Origin: Acinetobacter larvae
Lineage (GTDB): Bacteria > Pseudomonadota > Gammaproteobacteria > Pseudomonadales > Moraxellaceae
Direction: 5' to 3'
DNA length: 64,000 bases
NCBI RefSeq assembly: GCF_001704115.1
Contig: NZ_CP016895.1
Location: 2,046,001-2,110,000 of the forward strand
A program made the translations under genes and the position numbers. Each line of letters starts with the position of its first letter. Positions within the stretch are counted from its first letter, which is position 1. This document shows, piece by piece, positions 20,901-29,079 of this stretch. The notes under the pieces were generated by a model that made no database searches, was not told the origin of the DNA, and saw nothing but the letters and a program-made list of their open reading frames with translations.

Positions 20901-22445
20901 TTGCCCTGCCAAACGACCTTTGCCAGTATTCAGGCTAAAGCTCGGAATGCTTAAATCATCGCCCTTAACCTGTACTTTTGCTTGATATTGCCCAGCAGGC
21001 AGCATCGATTTTTCATGCTGTTGTAACTTGGCATCGAGCTGAATGTCTTGCTGCTGTGCATTTAAAACCAAATCCACTTGCCCATGATCACTTTGCAGCC
21101 ACCCAATATAAGGCATTTCACGATTCATTTTTTGCCATGCCACATTGAGTAACATCGGTGCGGCATGCTCATTTTTTGCTTCAGCTTGATCAAGTTTAAG
21201 TTGCCAAGCTTCATGTCGGTCAAAATCAAGCTGTGCCTGTACATGCAAGCCGTCCTGTAAATTCCCGGTAGAGGCAATAGCAGCATCTAAATCATGCGGT
21301 AGAAAATCTGCAACAGCGGCTGGAATCACTGGGTCTTTGGCATTGAGGCGATTTAAACGACCTTTGATGTCCCAATTGACAGTCTTCGCCCAATTGACTT
21401 CCCCTTTTAAATCGACTGCACCTTGCATCAATTGTCCATCAAAACGATCGATTACCAGCTTATTGACCAAATCGGTATGCATCTCTGCGAAATACTGCCC
21501 TTTGGGAATCGCTTGACCTGCCAAATCGGTATTGAGCACTAAATTTAATTGATCGATATTGCCCTTAAGATCAAGCGTGCCCGCTTTGGAAAGCAATGCT
21601 TGATCTGTCAGCAACGGCCAATGATAATTTTTAAATTGTAATTGTGCTTGCATCGGCACCAAATCACGCACTGGATGTAGTACCGCCCAACCGGTCAATA
21701 AATCAGGGGTCTGGGTTGCTACACCAACTTTCAAGTGATCCAGACTACCACGCGCCTTTAGGTTAATCTCTTGAATATTTAAACTTTCCAAAGCCGGAAT
21801 CTGTAAGATTGCATCCGCTTGGATCGGGTATTTTTGCTCAAACTGCATACTGCCTTTGGCTTTTTTGACATTCAAATAGCCCATATCTAATTCGGCATCT
21901 TCAAAGCTCAAACGCGTGCCTTTCCATAGCGCATCTTTAAGGGCTATATCCTTGATTTCTAAGCGTGAGCTTTGATTAATAATATGCAAGGCATCCAGTT
22001 TGGCTTTATCGATACGAAGTACAAAAGGCAACTCAATCGGGCTAAATTTAAATGGCTCATCGCTTGGTGGCGCATGATTAATCACTTGCAGTTGGCTTAA
22101 ATTTGCATGGCTTAAGTGAATTTCTTTTTGTAATAATGCCCGCCATCCCAAAGAGACATCCGCACTATCAGCTTTAATCTCAAGCTCAGGCAACTGAATA
22201 TGCAAATGATCAAGACGAATACCACGTAATAAATTACCACTATGATATTGGTACTGAATCATTTGTTGTTGGCTCATGACCCGATCCAATAAGAAACGAC
22301 TACCACGATCGGTAGAGATCATTGCAATCACACTGACAATCAGTGTCAGCAACAGCAATAGCACCCCCCAAGCAATCCGCCGTAAAATTTTATTCTTTTT
22401 CGGCGCTTGTTCTGTCAACGGTTGCTGTTGCTCGAGTTCAGCCAT
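17940..22445 (-). CDS. tamB: Translocation and assembly module protein TamB
   Basis: 1501-residue inner-membrane-anchored protein with one N-terminal helix (about residues 25-47) and a very long periplasmic beta-rich region that spans to the outer membrane. The C-terminal DUF490 domain is clear, with PVNKLTLRYQMNQRLYLEAS and a final phenylalanine. TamB works with TamA in inserting some outer-membrane proteins, and the AsmA-like TamB family is also implicated in phospholipid transport. It follows tamA by 29 nt, so the two form an operon. Length is above that of E. coli TamB (1259). Confidence 0.93.
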   Translation of the reverse strand: MAELEQQQPLTEQAPKKNKILRRIAWGVLLLLLTLIVSVIAMISTDRGSRFLLDRVMSQQQMIQYQYHSGNLLRGIRLDHLHIQLPELEIKADSADVSLGWRALLQKEIHLSHANLSQLQVINHAPPSDEPFKFSPIELPFVLRIDKAKLDALHIINQSSRLEIKDIALKDALWKGTRLSFEDAELDMGYLNVKKAKGSMQFEQKYPIQADAILQIPALESLNIQEINLKARGSLDHLKVGVATQTPDLLTGWAVLHPVRDLVPMQAQLQFKNYHWPLLTDQALLSKAGTLDLKGNIDQLNLVLNTDLAGQAIPKGQYFAEMHTDLVNKLVIDRFDGQLMQGAVDLKGEVNWAKTVNWDIKGRLNRLNAKDPVIPAAVADFLPHDLDAAIASTGNLQDGLHVQAQLDFDRHEAWQLKLDQAEAKNEHAAPMLLNVAWQKMNREMPYIGWLQSDHGQVDLVLNAQQQDIQLDAKLQQHEKSMLPAGQYQAKVQVKGDDLSIPSFSLNTGKGRLAGQAQVELPTEKRQLKWQAKLQAHDFNPQSISPQAPLDVLTGQIDASGFARPQQQIISLDRIDLQGHLAGEQADHIHLTGKSSIALLFADEQQGGAFKSFGVNYAGHLQSTKFSQGSGTLNFEIAGTPDVIKVNHFKHDGAAGKLNLSGLLNLKNGIGWNIDASLLNFKPHYFVSSIRGDISGQLKSQGIWAEKIKRMSVQQLNLAGTINNKILRGNGNLAVVLGGAQQGLLPEQFEANHLNLLYAGNQLQVTGNAQNLRLKVDAPKLYELYPGLRGRISGYLNLQAKPRLSATANLVVDDFGLNDLSIKRLSLIGELPTSDQVASQMKAQLTTLRTGGREIQHAAVTLSGTRKTHLLQLQGWNNFSKFYVQLSGGFNDNNDWLGQIQKGEFDSVRAHLFQNENAPVIYNAAKSELYVGQHCWSSKQSQLCFDQPVRVSQAKGNISFVSNNLDLKDFEAFMPEGLAMSGKLNGHAKASWAQGSHPKIDAQLVTRNGEIGLAAVDPGDPASTMHYDEASLVLKSIQDKLLLRVDLKAPNIGTGYANVVINPYSANKDMQGEVAFNQVQLKLFKPFVADIRKLEGTLSVAGKIGGTLTQPLFNGDLRVKNGSISMISLPVNLSNLQLYSAIRQDNATIDGAFNSGKGVGTLKGSIDWRNEPRIQLKLKGDQLQIRQAPMINAVVNSEVDVNILPFNRKITVHGDIDVPAALISMPETSATVINVSPDVRVVREGDDPLAILRAAKPWDVRADINVNLGKKVIFQGFNSRIPLVGRLYLTQRGLETAMNANGAIGVSQKVVIEAYGQKLNLNRAIARFNGPISTPSLDVDATKIVSGSTVGVRVTGTAAVPSIQIYNDAGLSEQEALNALITGRINEGSSSVSQTEGFKSDVNNTIAAAGISLGLGGTRAFTNQIGRTFGLSGLAFDAEGTGDDTQVSLTGYITPDLYIRYGVGVFTPVNKLTLRYQMNQRLYLEASQSLEKAIDIFYHWRF

Positions 22446-22474
22446 AGTAATTCCAGAAGTCTCTTTTTGTTTAA

Positions 22475-25333
22475 TTAAAGTTGTGAACCAATAAAGAAGT
22501 GTACGCGAATCGGTTTATCTGGATCAGAAATCCCAGATGCCACATCAATCCGAATTGGACCAATCGGTGAACGCCAGCGCAGCCCTAGCCCAACGCTATA
22601 TTCGGTTTTATTGTTGAAATCCTTGTCATAGGCATTACCGACATCACTAAAAACAGCAGCGCGCCAGCCATCTTTAAATTGATAGTTATATTCTAAGCTC
22701 CCCACCGCCAATGCTTGCCCACCAACTTTATAGCCATATTCCCGTGGCGATAAACTCTTATAGTCAAAACCACGGATACTTTGGTCACCACCAGCAAAAT
22801 AACGTAAGTTATAAGGGACTTGATTGAAGTCTTTGGCAAAGATATAACCGAGATTACTGCCCCCCACAAACTGATGGTTATCATTATCGCCCAACGAATA
22901 AATAAAGCGCCACGTCGCATTGACGATTGCCATATCGGTATCACTAATCACCGACTGGCTGCCTAACTCTAATTTATAGGTTTGTCTAAAACCACGGGTT
23001 GGGTTGAGGCGGTTATTACTGCTAATTTTGGTTGCCTCTGCACCGAGCAAAAGAGCTTCTTGCTCAGATTGCGCACCGGGCACCAAAAAGGCATCTGGAA
23101 TCTTGCTGCTATCGACCACACCATTTTGCGTAATACGGTCTAAACGATAACGTACCCCATAAACCAGCTGCCAATCACTGCGAGCATTTTTAATGATACG
23201 GTCTGCCCCAGCAACGCCAGACTCAATCACCAAGTTCATATCAGGTCCAACCCCGTCACGCTCTTCACGCTCATACCCACCGACCAAACTAAAGTAGTCA
23301 TTCAGCGGATGCTTATACGGAATGTTATAACGCCCATCGATTGCTTGACGAATTTTAGACAATTCTAAGTTGGCATCGAAAGAATGACCATAATGGTTGA
23401 CAATGGCACGGCGGTATTGACCACGAAAACGCACACTGGTATCGGTACCATAACCCAAACCCGTTTCTAAGCTATTGAGTTTATCGGCATTTAAGGTCAC
23501 GATCACAGGAATACGGCGTTGCTCACGTGCCAAATCTTTGAGTCGGTCATTCTCAATTTCTTCTTGTTTTTTGCCTATAGAATCACTATGACTTTGCCGC
23601 AGCATATCTTCATTACTGGTCCCGGCAAACTGATTTTCATCAACCTTTTGCTGCCGTGCTTCAACCGGAACATCTGCTGTTGCAAGTGCTGCTTTCGTCT
23701 GCTCAGTCTTATCGGCAAAAGCTGATTTTTCAATTTTTTGCTGATCAACCAATGCTTGTAAATCATCGGGTAGCTCTAGCGCTTTCAGCAATGGGTCGGG
23801 TTTAACCGCATTGACCAAAGTATAATTAAAATAACGGGTATTGGTTAGGTTATTGGCTAAGGTATTGACACGCCAAGAGGTATAATCATCGCCTTCTTGC
23901 CATGGTGCCAGTGTTTTTAAAACCTCAAGGTCAATTGGCAGGGGTTTAGATGGATCACTCATCCGGAACTCCACTTCACCCATGGTATAACGCGCACCCG
24001 TGTCATAACGCAAATTGATATCTGCCGTATCATCTGGCAGCTTGACTTTCACATCATGTAAACGCCAATAGGCATCAAAGAAACCGTTATTATTGGCTGC
24101 TTCTACAATGCGGCTCTTGGTATTTTCATATTTGCCTTGGTTTAAAATGTCGCCCTCACTCAAATCAGGCAAGAAACGAATAACTTGAAACTGCGCTAAG
24201 TTTTGCCCATCCCCACTAAACTCAATATTTTGTGCAGCAACACGTACCGGATCACCCGGTTTAACACGCACTAAAAGCCGATTACTATCAAGTTTAAAAA
24301 ACTTAAACTCCGCATCATAATAACCTACTGCTTGCGCAGCCTGTTTAGACATATCCCGAATTTGAGGAATGGCTGAGTTATAGTCCGAATACGCTTCTAC
24401 CGTAAAGGTCGACAATTTGGCTTTGATATTATTCGACAAATCACTCGGTGCACCATTGACAGCCACACTAATCTTTGGAATCACAGGGATATTGTCATTT
24501 TTGGGGCGAATTTTCGCCAGCGTCCGTTGCAACCAATTACCTTTTTCTGCTTCAGTCTCGGGATCTTGCCAAGTCGGATCTAATATAATCTCACCTTTTT
24601 CTGGCGCACTGACCAAAATCTCACGATCTGCTTGAATACTCTCTACCAACTGCTCAACATCAATCGGTGCCTGTGCCAGTTCTTGAATTTGTTGTTGGCT
24701 AATATCTGCAACAGGCTGATCAGGTTGTGCGCTGGCACCTTGACGAAAGGCATTGGCTTGTTTTTTTGCTTCTTCTGCTGTTGCATAGATTTCATTCGCC
24801 ATGGCTTGATCGACCGGCATGATCGGCATGTTTTCTAGCGCCTCAAACTCGATGGGCTGGAAAATTTCTTGTAATTGTTCTGGATGTTGCACTTGCTGTT
24901 GTAATAATAGTGCACTATCTACTGCTTCTGGCGACACACCAGCTTGAGCCTGTTGTTGGGCTGAGGTCAAAGCGGCTTGTGCCTCAGCCGTTAAATCAGC
25001 ATCATCGGCAGGTGCTGCAGCAACAGCGTCTGCCGTATTGGGCGGTGTCTTTTGCCTATCTGTTGCGGCGCCTTGTGCCGACTGTGCTGGGCTTTGCGCG
25101 GTGGGCGCCACTGTAGATATGCTCTGGCTATTATGCTCAACGCTTGCTTTTTCAGATGCTGACGTGACCGCACTGGGCTGAGCAGAACGCGGCTGTTCAG
25201 CATATAAGGCGGGTGATACCCACAAACTCAGCATAAAACTACAGCACCAGCCTTTCTGTATCACATGGCTGCTGCATAAATGCTGCATTGCAGTGTTGAG
25301 CGTGGTCTTTTTAAATAATTTAATGGCTGACAT
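22475..25333 (-). CDS. tamA: Outer-membrane assembly factor TamA with long N-terminal extension
   Basis: 952 residues, much longer than E. coli TamA (577). After a signal peptide (ending near LYAEQ, residue 46) comes about 230 residues of Ala/Gln/Ser-rich low-complexity sequence, then POTRA domains (about 285-530), an insert rich in charged residues (about 545-620), and a C-terminal 16-strand Omp85 barrel (about 640-952) with FAGGDQSIRGFDYKSLSP and GLGLRWRSPIGPIRID. It partners TamB, encoded 29 nt downstream. The extension looks disordered and is the unusual part. The exact start is uncertain because a second ATG occurs at residue 16. Confidence 0.9.
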   Translation of the reverse strand: MSAIKLFKKTTLNTAMQHLCSSHVIQKGWCCSFMLSLWVSPALYAEQPRSAQPSAVTSASEKASVEHNSQSISTVAPTAQSPAQSAQGAATDRQKTPPNTADAVAAAPADDADLTAEAQAALTSAQQQAQAGVSPEAVDSALLLQQQVQHPEQLQEIFQPIEFEALENMPIMPVDQAMANEIYATAEEAKKQANAFRQGASAQPDQPVADISQQQIQELAQAPIDVEQLVESIQADREILVSAPEKGEIILDPTWQDPETEAEKGNWLQRTLAKIRPKNDNIPVIPKISVAVNGAPSDLSNNIKAKLSTFTVEAYSDYNSAIPQIRDMSKQAAQAVGYYDAEFKFFKLDSNRLLVRVKPGDPVRVAAQNIEFSGDGQNLAQFQVIRFLPDLSEGDILNQGKYENTKSRIVEAANNNGFFDAYWRLHDVKVKLPDDTADINLRYDTGARYTMGEVEFRMSDPSKPLPIDLEVLKTLAPWQEGDDYTSWRVNTLANNLTNTRYFNYTLVNAVKPDPLLKALELPDDLQALVDQQKIEKSAFADKTEQTKAALATADVPVEARQQKVDENQFAGTSNEDMLRQSHSDSIGKKQEEIENDRLKDLAREQRRIPVIVTLNADKLNSLETGLGYGTDTSVRFRGQYRRAIVNHYGHSFDANLELSKIRQAIDGRYNIPYKHPLNDYFSLVGGYEREERDGVGPDMNLVIESGVAGADRIIKNARSDWQLVYGVRYRLDRITQNGVVDSSKIPDAFLVPGAQSEQEALLLGAEATKISSNNRLNPTRGFRQTYKLELGSQSVISDTDMAIVNATWRFIYSLGDNDNHQFVGGSNLGYIFAKDFNQVPYNLRYFAGGDQSIRGFDYKSLSPREYGYKVGGQALAVGSLEYNYQFKDGWRAAVFSDVGNAYDKDFNNKTEYSVGLGLRWRSPIGPIRIDVASGISDPDKPIRVHFFIGSQL

Positions 25334-25581
25334 TGCAAGCTCTACAAAAAATTTATGGCATCATGACAAGGCGAATGTGGCTTATCTTCCAAAACATATT
25401 GGTTTAATTACATAAAGCAACAATGATATAAAAGCTGTCACTGTCTAGCATACACGGCTCTTATATTGGCGCTATTGTAAAATAAATCGCATCAAATTAA
25501 GCATCTATCAAATCATACTGCAGTTTCAAGATATAATGTTTCAAATCACTCAAAACTTAATATAGCTCAGTGAAGTTATCA

Positions 25582-26904
25582 ATGGAAAATAAAGAACATA
25601 TCTTGTTTACACGGCGTTTTTTGCCGATGTTTCTCACCCAGTTCTTCGGAGCGCTTAATGATAATGTATTTAAGAACGCATTATTACTGGTAATTACCTA
25701 TGGATGGATTAATTTACAGAATAGCCACATTAGCACCTTAAATAATCTTGCTGCTTTGTTGTTTATCTTACCCTATTTTATTTTCTCAGCCACTGCTGGG
25801 CAGATCGCAGATAAATACGAACGTTCATTTTTAGTTCGTATGATTAAAATTTTAGAGATTTTGATTATGCTGATTGCCACAGTTGGCTTTTTAACGGGCA
25901 ATTTATGGTTATTGTTGTTCGCTTTATTTTTAATGGGAACCCACAGTACCTTCTTTGGACCGATTAAATATGCGATTTTACCTGATATCCTAAAACCACA
26001 AGAACTTATCTCAGGAAATGCTTTATTTCAATCAGGCACATCGATTGCAATTTTATTAGGGATGATTTTAAGTGCTGCTGTTATTGCCAACTCACATGGC
26101 AATATGTTGTGGATTAGTTTAACCGTTGTGACGATTGCCGTTATAGGTTATTGCTGTAGTCGCGCTATTTTAAAACAACCGGTATCCAGCCCCAAACTTG
26201 ACATTGATTGGAATTTCTTCCGTACCAGTTTCAAGACCTTAGCTTATGCACGCAGCCTACCATTGGTCTTTATTATTTTATTGGGTAACTCATGGTACTG
26301 GTTTTATGGTGCCACCTATCTCACCCAAATTGCACAAATGACGCAGCAGAACTTACATGGCTCTGAAAATGTGGTGAGCTTATTATTGACCTTCTTTTCT
26401 GTCGGCATAGGGATTGGATCGTTATTATGTCGTAAAATTGGTGGTGATCGCCCCAATATTAAGATTGTCATCGCGGGTGCAATAGGGCTTACAGTCTGTG
26501 CATTTTATCTTGTGATCAGCTTAAGTTTTATTCCACCACATCATAGTAGCCAGTATTTAAGCATAGCCGATGTATTCCAACTCGGGGCAGCCTATTATCA
26601 TGTCATGTTTGCTATTATTTTACTGGGGATCTGTGGCGGGTTTTATATCGTACCGCTCTATACCATGATGCAAGCCTTTGCACCACAAAGTCACCGTGCG
26701 CGTGTTGTTGCTGCCAATAATATTTTAAATGCACTATTTATGGTCAGCTCTGCTGTTTTTTCTATCATTATTTTAAGTATACTGAAATTAGACATTCGAA
26801 TTTTATTTAGTTGTACCGCAGTACTCAGTGCCATCTTTACCTATGTCTTGCTGAAAAAGCTGAAACCAAAATTAGCAAGTGCACAACAATCTTTGGAGAA
26901 TTAA
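25582..26904 (+). CDS. MFS transporter, LplT-like
   Basis: 440-residue inner-membrane protein with about 12 helices. The N-terminal FLTQFFGALNDNVFKNAL segment and ADKYERSFLVRMIKILEI are typical of the lysophospholipid transporter LplT and of the MFS half of Aas-like fusions. LplT flips lysophospholipids inward for re-acylation. No acyltransferase is fused or adjacent, so the substrate is uncertain. I prefer the ATG at 25582; a GTG 12 nt upstream is possible. The stop is 2 nt before the coq7 start, so the two genes are cotranscribed. Confidence 0.8.
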   Translation: MENKEHILFTRRFLPMFLTQFFGALNDNVFKNALLLVITYGWINLQNSHISTLNNLAALLFILPYFIFSATAGQIADKYERSFLVRMIKILEILIMLIATVGFLTGNLWLLLFALFLMGTHSTFFGPIKYAILPDILKPQELISGNALFQSGTSIAILLGMILSAAVIANSHGNMLWISLTVVTIAVIGYCCSRAILKQPVSSPKLDIDWNFFRTSFKTLAYARSLPLVFIILLGNSWYWFYGATYLTQIAQMTQQNLHGSENVVSLLLTFFSVGIGIGSLLCRKIGGDRPNIKIVIAGAIGLTVCAFYLVISLSFIPPHHSSQYLSIADVFQLGAAYYHVMFAIILLGICGGFYIVPLYTMMQAFAPQSHRARVVAANNILNALFMVSSAVFSIIILSILKLDIRILFSCTAVLSAIFTYVLLKKLKPKLASAQQSLEN

Positions 26905-26906
26905 AA

Positions 26907-27545
26907 ATGCGTCAATACAGCCCAGTTGACAAATTGATCCAATCCTTTGATCAAGCTTTACGTAGTCTCATTCCAGGCAGTACCACAGCACATCGTGACT
27001 GCCCTGCACAAAGTGAAGATCGCGCCCAACTCAGCGTACACGAGGCGCGCCATGTTGCAGGTCTCATGCGTGTTAACCATAGTGGTGAGGTCTGTGCCCA
27101 AGCGCTGTATCATGGGCAGGCGTTAACAGCCAAATTACCACGGGTACGCCAAGAAATGGAATTTGCAGCCATTGAGGAACAAGACCACTTGGCATGGTGT
27201 GAACAACGCTTGGTTGAGCTCAACAGTCCAACCAGCATTCTCAATCCACTGTGGTATGGTCTGTCATATAGTATGGGTGCCTTGGCTGGCCTAGCTGGTG
27301 ATGAATATAGCTTAGGCTTTGTGGCAGAAACAGAACGTCAAGTCAGCCAGCATTTATTGGATCATCTTGCTCAACTGCCTGTACAAGATGAGCGCTCCAA
27401 AAAAATCTTGGCGCAAATGAATGAAGATGAGCTGCATCATCGTGATACAGCAATTGATGCCGGTGGTGTTGATCTACCGCTACCAGTTCGTATAACCATG
27501 ACGGCTATCTCTAAGCTCATGACCAAAACCAGTTACTATATTTAA
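26907..27545 (+). CDS. coq7: Coq7-type demethoxyubiquinone hydroxylase
   Basis: Di-iron monooxygenase for the last ring hydroxylation in ubiquinone synthesis. 212 residues from the ATG at 26907, which has TTGGAGAA 8 nt upstream; the frame is open further back, but that part overlaps the transporter gene in another frame. The carboxylate/histidine ligands are visible in NHSGEVCAQALYHGQ, EFAAIEEQDHLAWC, FVAETERQVSQHLLDHL and MNEDELHHRDTAIDAG, giving the two ExxH-type pairs. Coq7 replaces UbiF in Acinetobacter and relatives. It is the second gene of a unit with the LplT-like transporter. Confidence 0.95.
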   Translation: MRQYSPVDKLIQSFDQALRSLIPGSTTAHRDCPAQSEDRAQLSVHEARHVAGLMRVNHSGEVCAQALYHGQALTAKLPRVRQEMEFAAIEEQDHLAWCEQRLVELNSPTSILNPLWYGLSYSMGALAGLAGDEYSLGFVAETERQVSQHLLDHLAQLPVQDERSKKILAQMNEDELHHRDTAIDAGGVDLPLPVRITMTAISKLMTKTSYYI

Positions 27546-27546
27546 G

Positions 27547-27574
27547 ATTTAAGCCTCTATATTTAAGCCTCTAC
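27547..27574. repeat. 14-bp direct duplication between coq7 and the kdpE-like gene
   Basis: Two adjacent copies of ATTTAAGCCTCTAY (27547-27560 and 27561-27574). The second copy runs into the last codon and stop of the minus-strand regulator gene, so the duplication touched its 3' end. Confidence 0.6.
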
Positions 27575-28278
27575 GGCAGCATTGACTTTGCCAAAAAGCG
27601 CAAACCAACACCCGGTTCTGTGGCAATATAGCGCGGATGTACTGGATCATCCGCCAGTTTATGCCGTATCTTAGCCAATAAAATTCTTAAATAATGCGTA
27701 TCTTGCTGATGGCTCGGCCCCCAAAGTGCATTTAAAATATGCGGCTGTGTGAGTAATTGACCACTGTGTTGTGCCAATAAAGCCAAGAGTTGATACTCTT
27801 TACGCGATAAAGTCAGTACCTGACCATGTAAATAGACTTGATGCTGGGCAAAATCAATTTTTAATTGACCATCATCAAAAATTGCCGCTTCACGTTGTTG
27901 TGGTTGCTGACGCAACAATACCCGAATCCTTGCCAATAATTCTTGAATGCTAAAGGGCTTGGTCACATAGTCATTGGCGCCAGCATCTAAGAGCGCAACT
28001 TTTTCTGATTCATCTGCGCGTACCGACAGCACCAAAACGGGTAACTGTGACCAGCTACGAATTTCGGCTAAAACATCCCGACCATCTTGGTCTGGCAAAC
28101 CCAAATCTAGAATGACTAAATCAGCGCCTTGCAACACCAAACGTTGCAGTCCTTGTTCGGCACAGTCCGCTTGTAATACATGATAGCCTTGTGCCTTTAA
28201 GGCAATTGCCAAAAATTTTTGCACCTGCAATTCATCATCAATAATGAGAATTTGTGGGCGTGATGTGCTATTTGCCAT
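27571..28278 (-). CDS. OmpR-family response regulator, KdpE-like
   Basis: 236 residues from the ATG at 28278, which follows GAGG by 12 nt; a TTG lies 6 codons upstream. The receiver domain has the acidic pair in IIDDE, the phosphorylated Asp in LVILDLGLPDQDG and the Lys in YVTKPFS. The C-terminal winged helix has DTHYLRILLAKIRHKLADDP, very close to KdpE. KdpE activates the high-affinity potassium pump genes when its kinase KdpD signals potassium limitation. Neither kdpD nor kdpFABC is next to it here, so the partner is unknown and the target may differ. Confidence 0.85.
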   Translation of the reverse strand: MANSTSRPQILIIDDELQVQKFLAIALKAQGYHVLQADCAEQGLQRLVLQGADLVILDLGLPDQDGRDVLAEIRSWSQLPVLVLSVRADESEKVALLDAGANDYVTKPFSIQELLARIRVLLRQQPQQREAAIFDDGQLKIDFAQHQVYLHGQVLTLSRKEYQLLALLAQHSGQLLTQPHILNALWGPSHQQDTHYLRILLAKIRHKLADDPVHPRYIATEPGVGLRFLAKSMLP

Positions 28279-28484
28279 CGTATCAAATAACCTCAATCGT
28301 TATAGCGTGGATAAAAAGCTTAGCTGCACGACCATCGCCGCCAACTAAAGCTTGAAAGACTTGAAAGACTTTTCAATTTAAACTCATGCTATCTGCCTAC
28401 AAGTCTATGCTGCATTGGCGGCAATGGGAATAACGACCTCATGCCCACGCCTTGACCAGACCAGTACTTTCCCCGCATCATGTT

Positions 28485-28503
28485 GAAAATAATTCTCATT
28501 CAT
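28485..28503 (+). promoter_or_regulatory. Probable Fur box upstream of fecI
   Basis: The 19 bases GAAAATAATTCTCATTCAT match the Fur consensus GATAATGATWATCATTATC at 13 positions and lie about 50 bases before the start of the fecI-like gene. FecI-type sigma factor genes are normally Fur-repressed, so the position makes sense. Confidence 0.65.
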
Positions 28504-28551
28504 CTGTATACTTGCATACTTTACTGCACATCTCGCACCCTGAGGTAAACC

Positions 28552-29076
28552 ATGACGGCTCAAGCATCTTCAGAAGAAGAAGCTCAGTGCTTCCAACATA
28601 TTTATGTCAATCATTATCGCTGGCTCTGCCAGTGGTTATATCGTCATCTAAAATCACAAACACATCTCGAAGATTTGGTGCAAGATACTTTCTTAAAATT
28701 ATTTATTTCTCAAAAAGCCCATTTAATCTGTGAACCCAAAGCATATTTAGCCACCACTGCACGCGGTATTTTAATCGATCATACCCGCCATGAAATCATT
28801 GAACGTCAATACTTAAACTTTCTAAGTGAAAACCAGCAACATGACGTTGTAAACAGCCCAGAACAACTTTTCATGTATATCGAGTTATTACAACGTTTAA
28901 GTCACGCCATTCATGATCTAGCCGAACGTCAACGCATGAGTTTATTACTCTATTACTTAGAAGGTCGTAGTCAAAAATATATTGCAGAACATTTTGCTGT
29001 AAGTGTACGCACAACACAATACGATTTGGCCAAAGCCATGGTACATTGCCATCAATGGCTACAGCAACATCACTAA
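28552..29076 (+). CDS. fecI: FecI-like ECF RNA polymerase sigma factor
   Basis: 174-residue extracytoplasmic-function sigma factor. Region 2 includes HLEDLVQDTFLKLF (about 39-54) and the -10 recognition helix AYLATTARGILIDHTR; region 4 has the helix-turn-helix YLEGRSQKYIAEHFAVSVRT (about 137-156). Such factors drive transcription of a TonB-dependent receptor gene when an anti-sigma factor relays ligand binding. A GAGG ribosome site precedes the ATG. The fecR-like gene starts 3 nt after the stop, and a Fur box lies upstream. The symbol denotes the family, not a proven ferric citrate system. Confidence 0.9.
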   Translation: MTAQASSEEEAQCFQHIYVNHYRWLCQWLYRHLKSQTHLEDLVQDTFLKLFISQKAHLICEPKAYLATTARGILIDHTRHEIIERQYLNFLSENQQHDVVNSPEQLFMYIELLQRLSHAIHDLAERQRMSLLLYYLEGRSQKYIAEHFAVSVRTTQYDLAKAMVHCHQWLQQHH

Positions 29077-29079
29077 ATT

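Noticed and set aside
26811..26906. N-terminal extension of Coq7 in the same frame
   Set aside because: It lies inside the LplT-like gene in another frame; a good ribosome site directly precedes the ATG at 26907.
28405..28503. A 32-codon minus-strand frame starting inside the Fur box (MNENYFQHDAGKV...), upstream of the kdpE-like gene
   Set aside because: I considered the tail of a lost kdpD sensor kinase or a HemP-like peptide. It has no kinase motif and no HemP motif, and no ribosome site; it is short enough to be chance.
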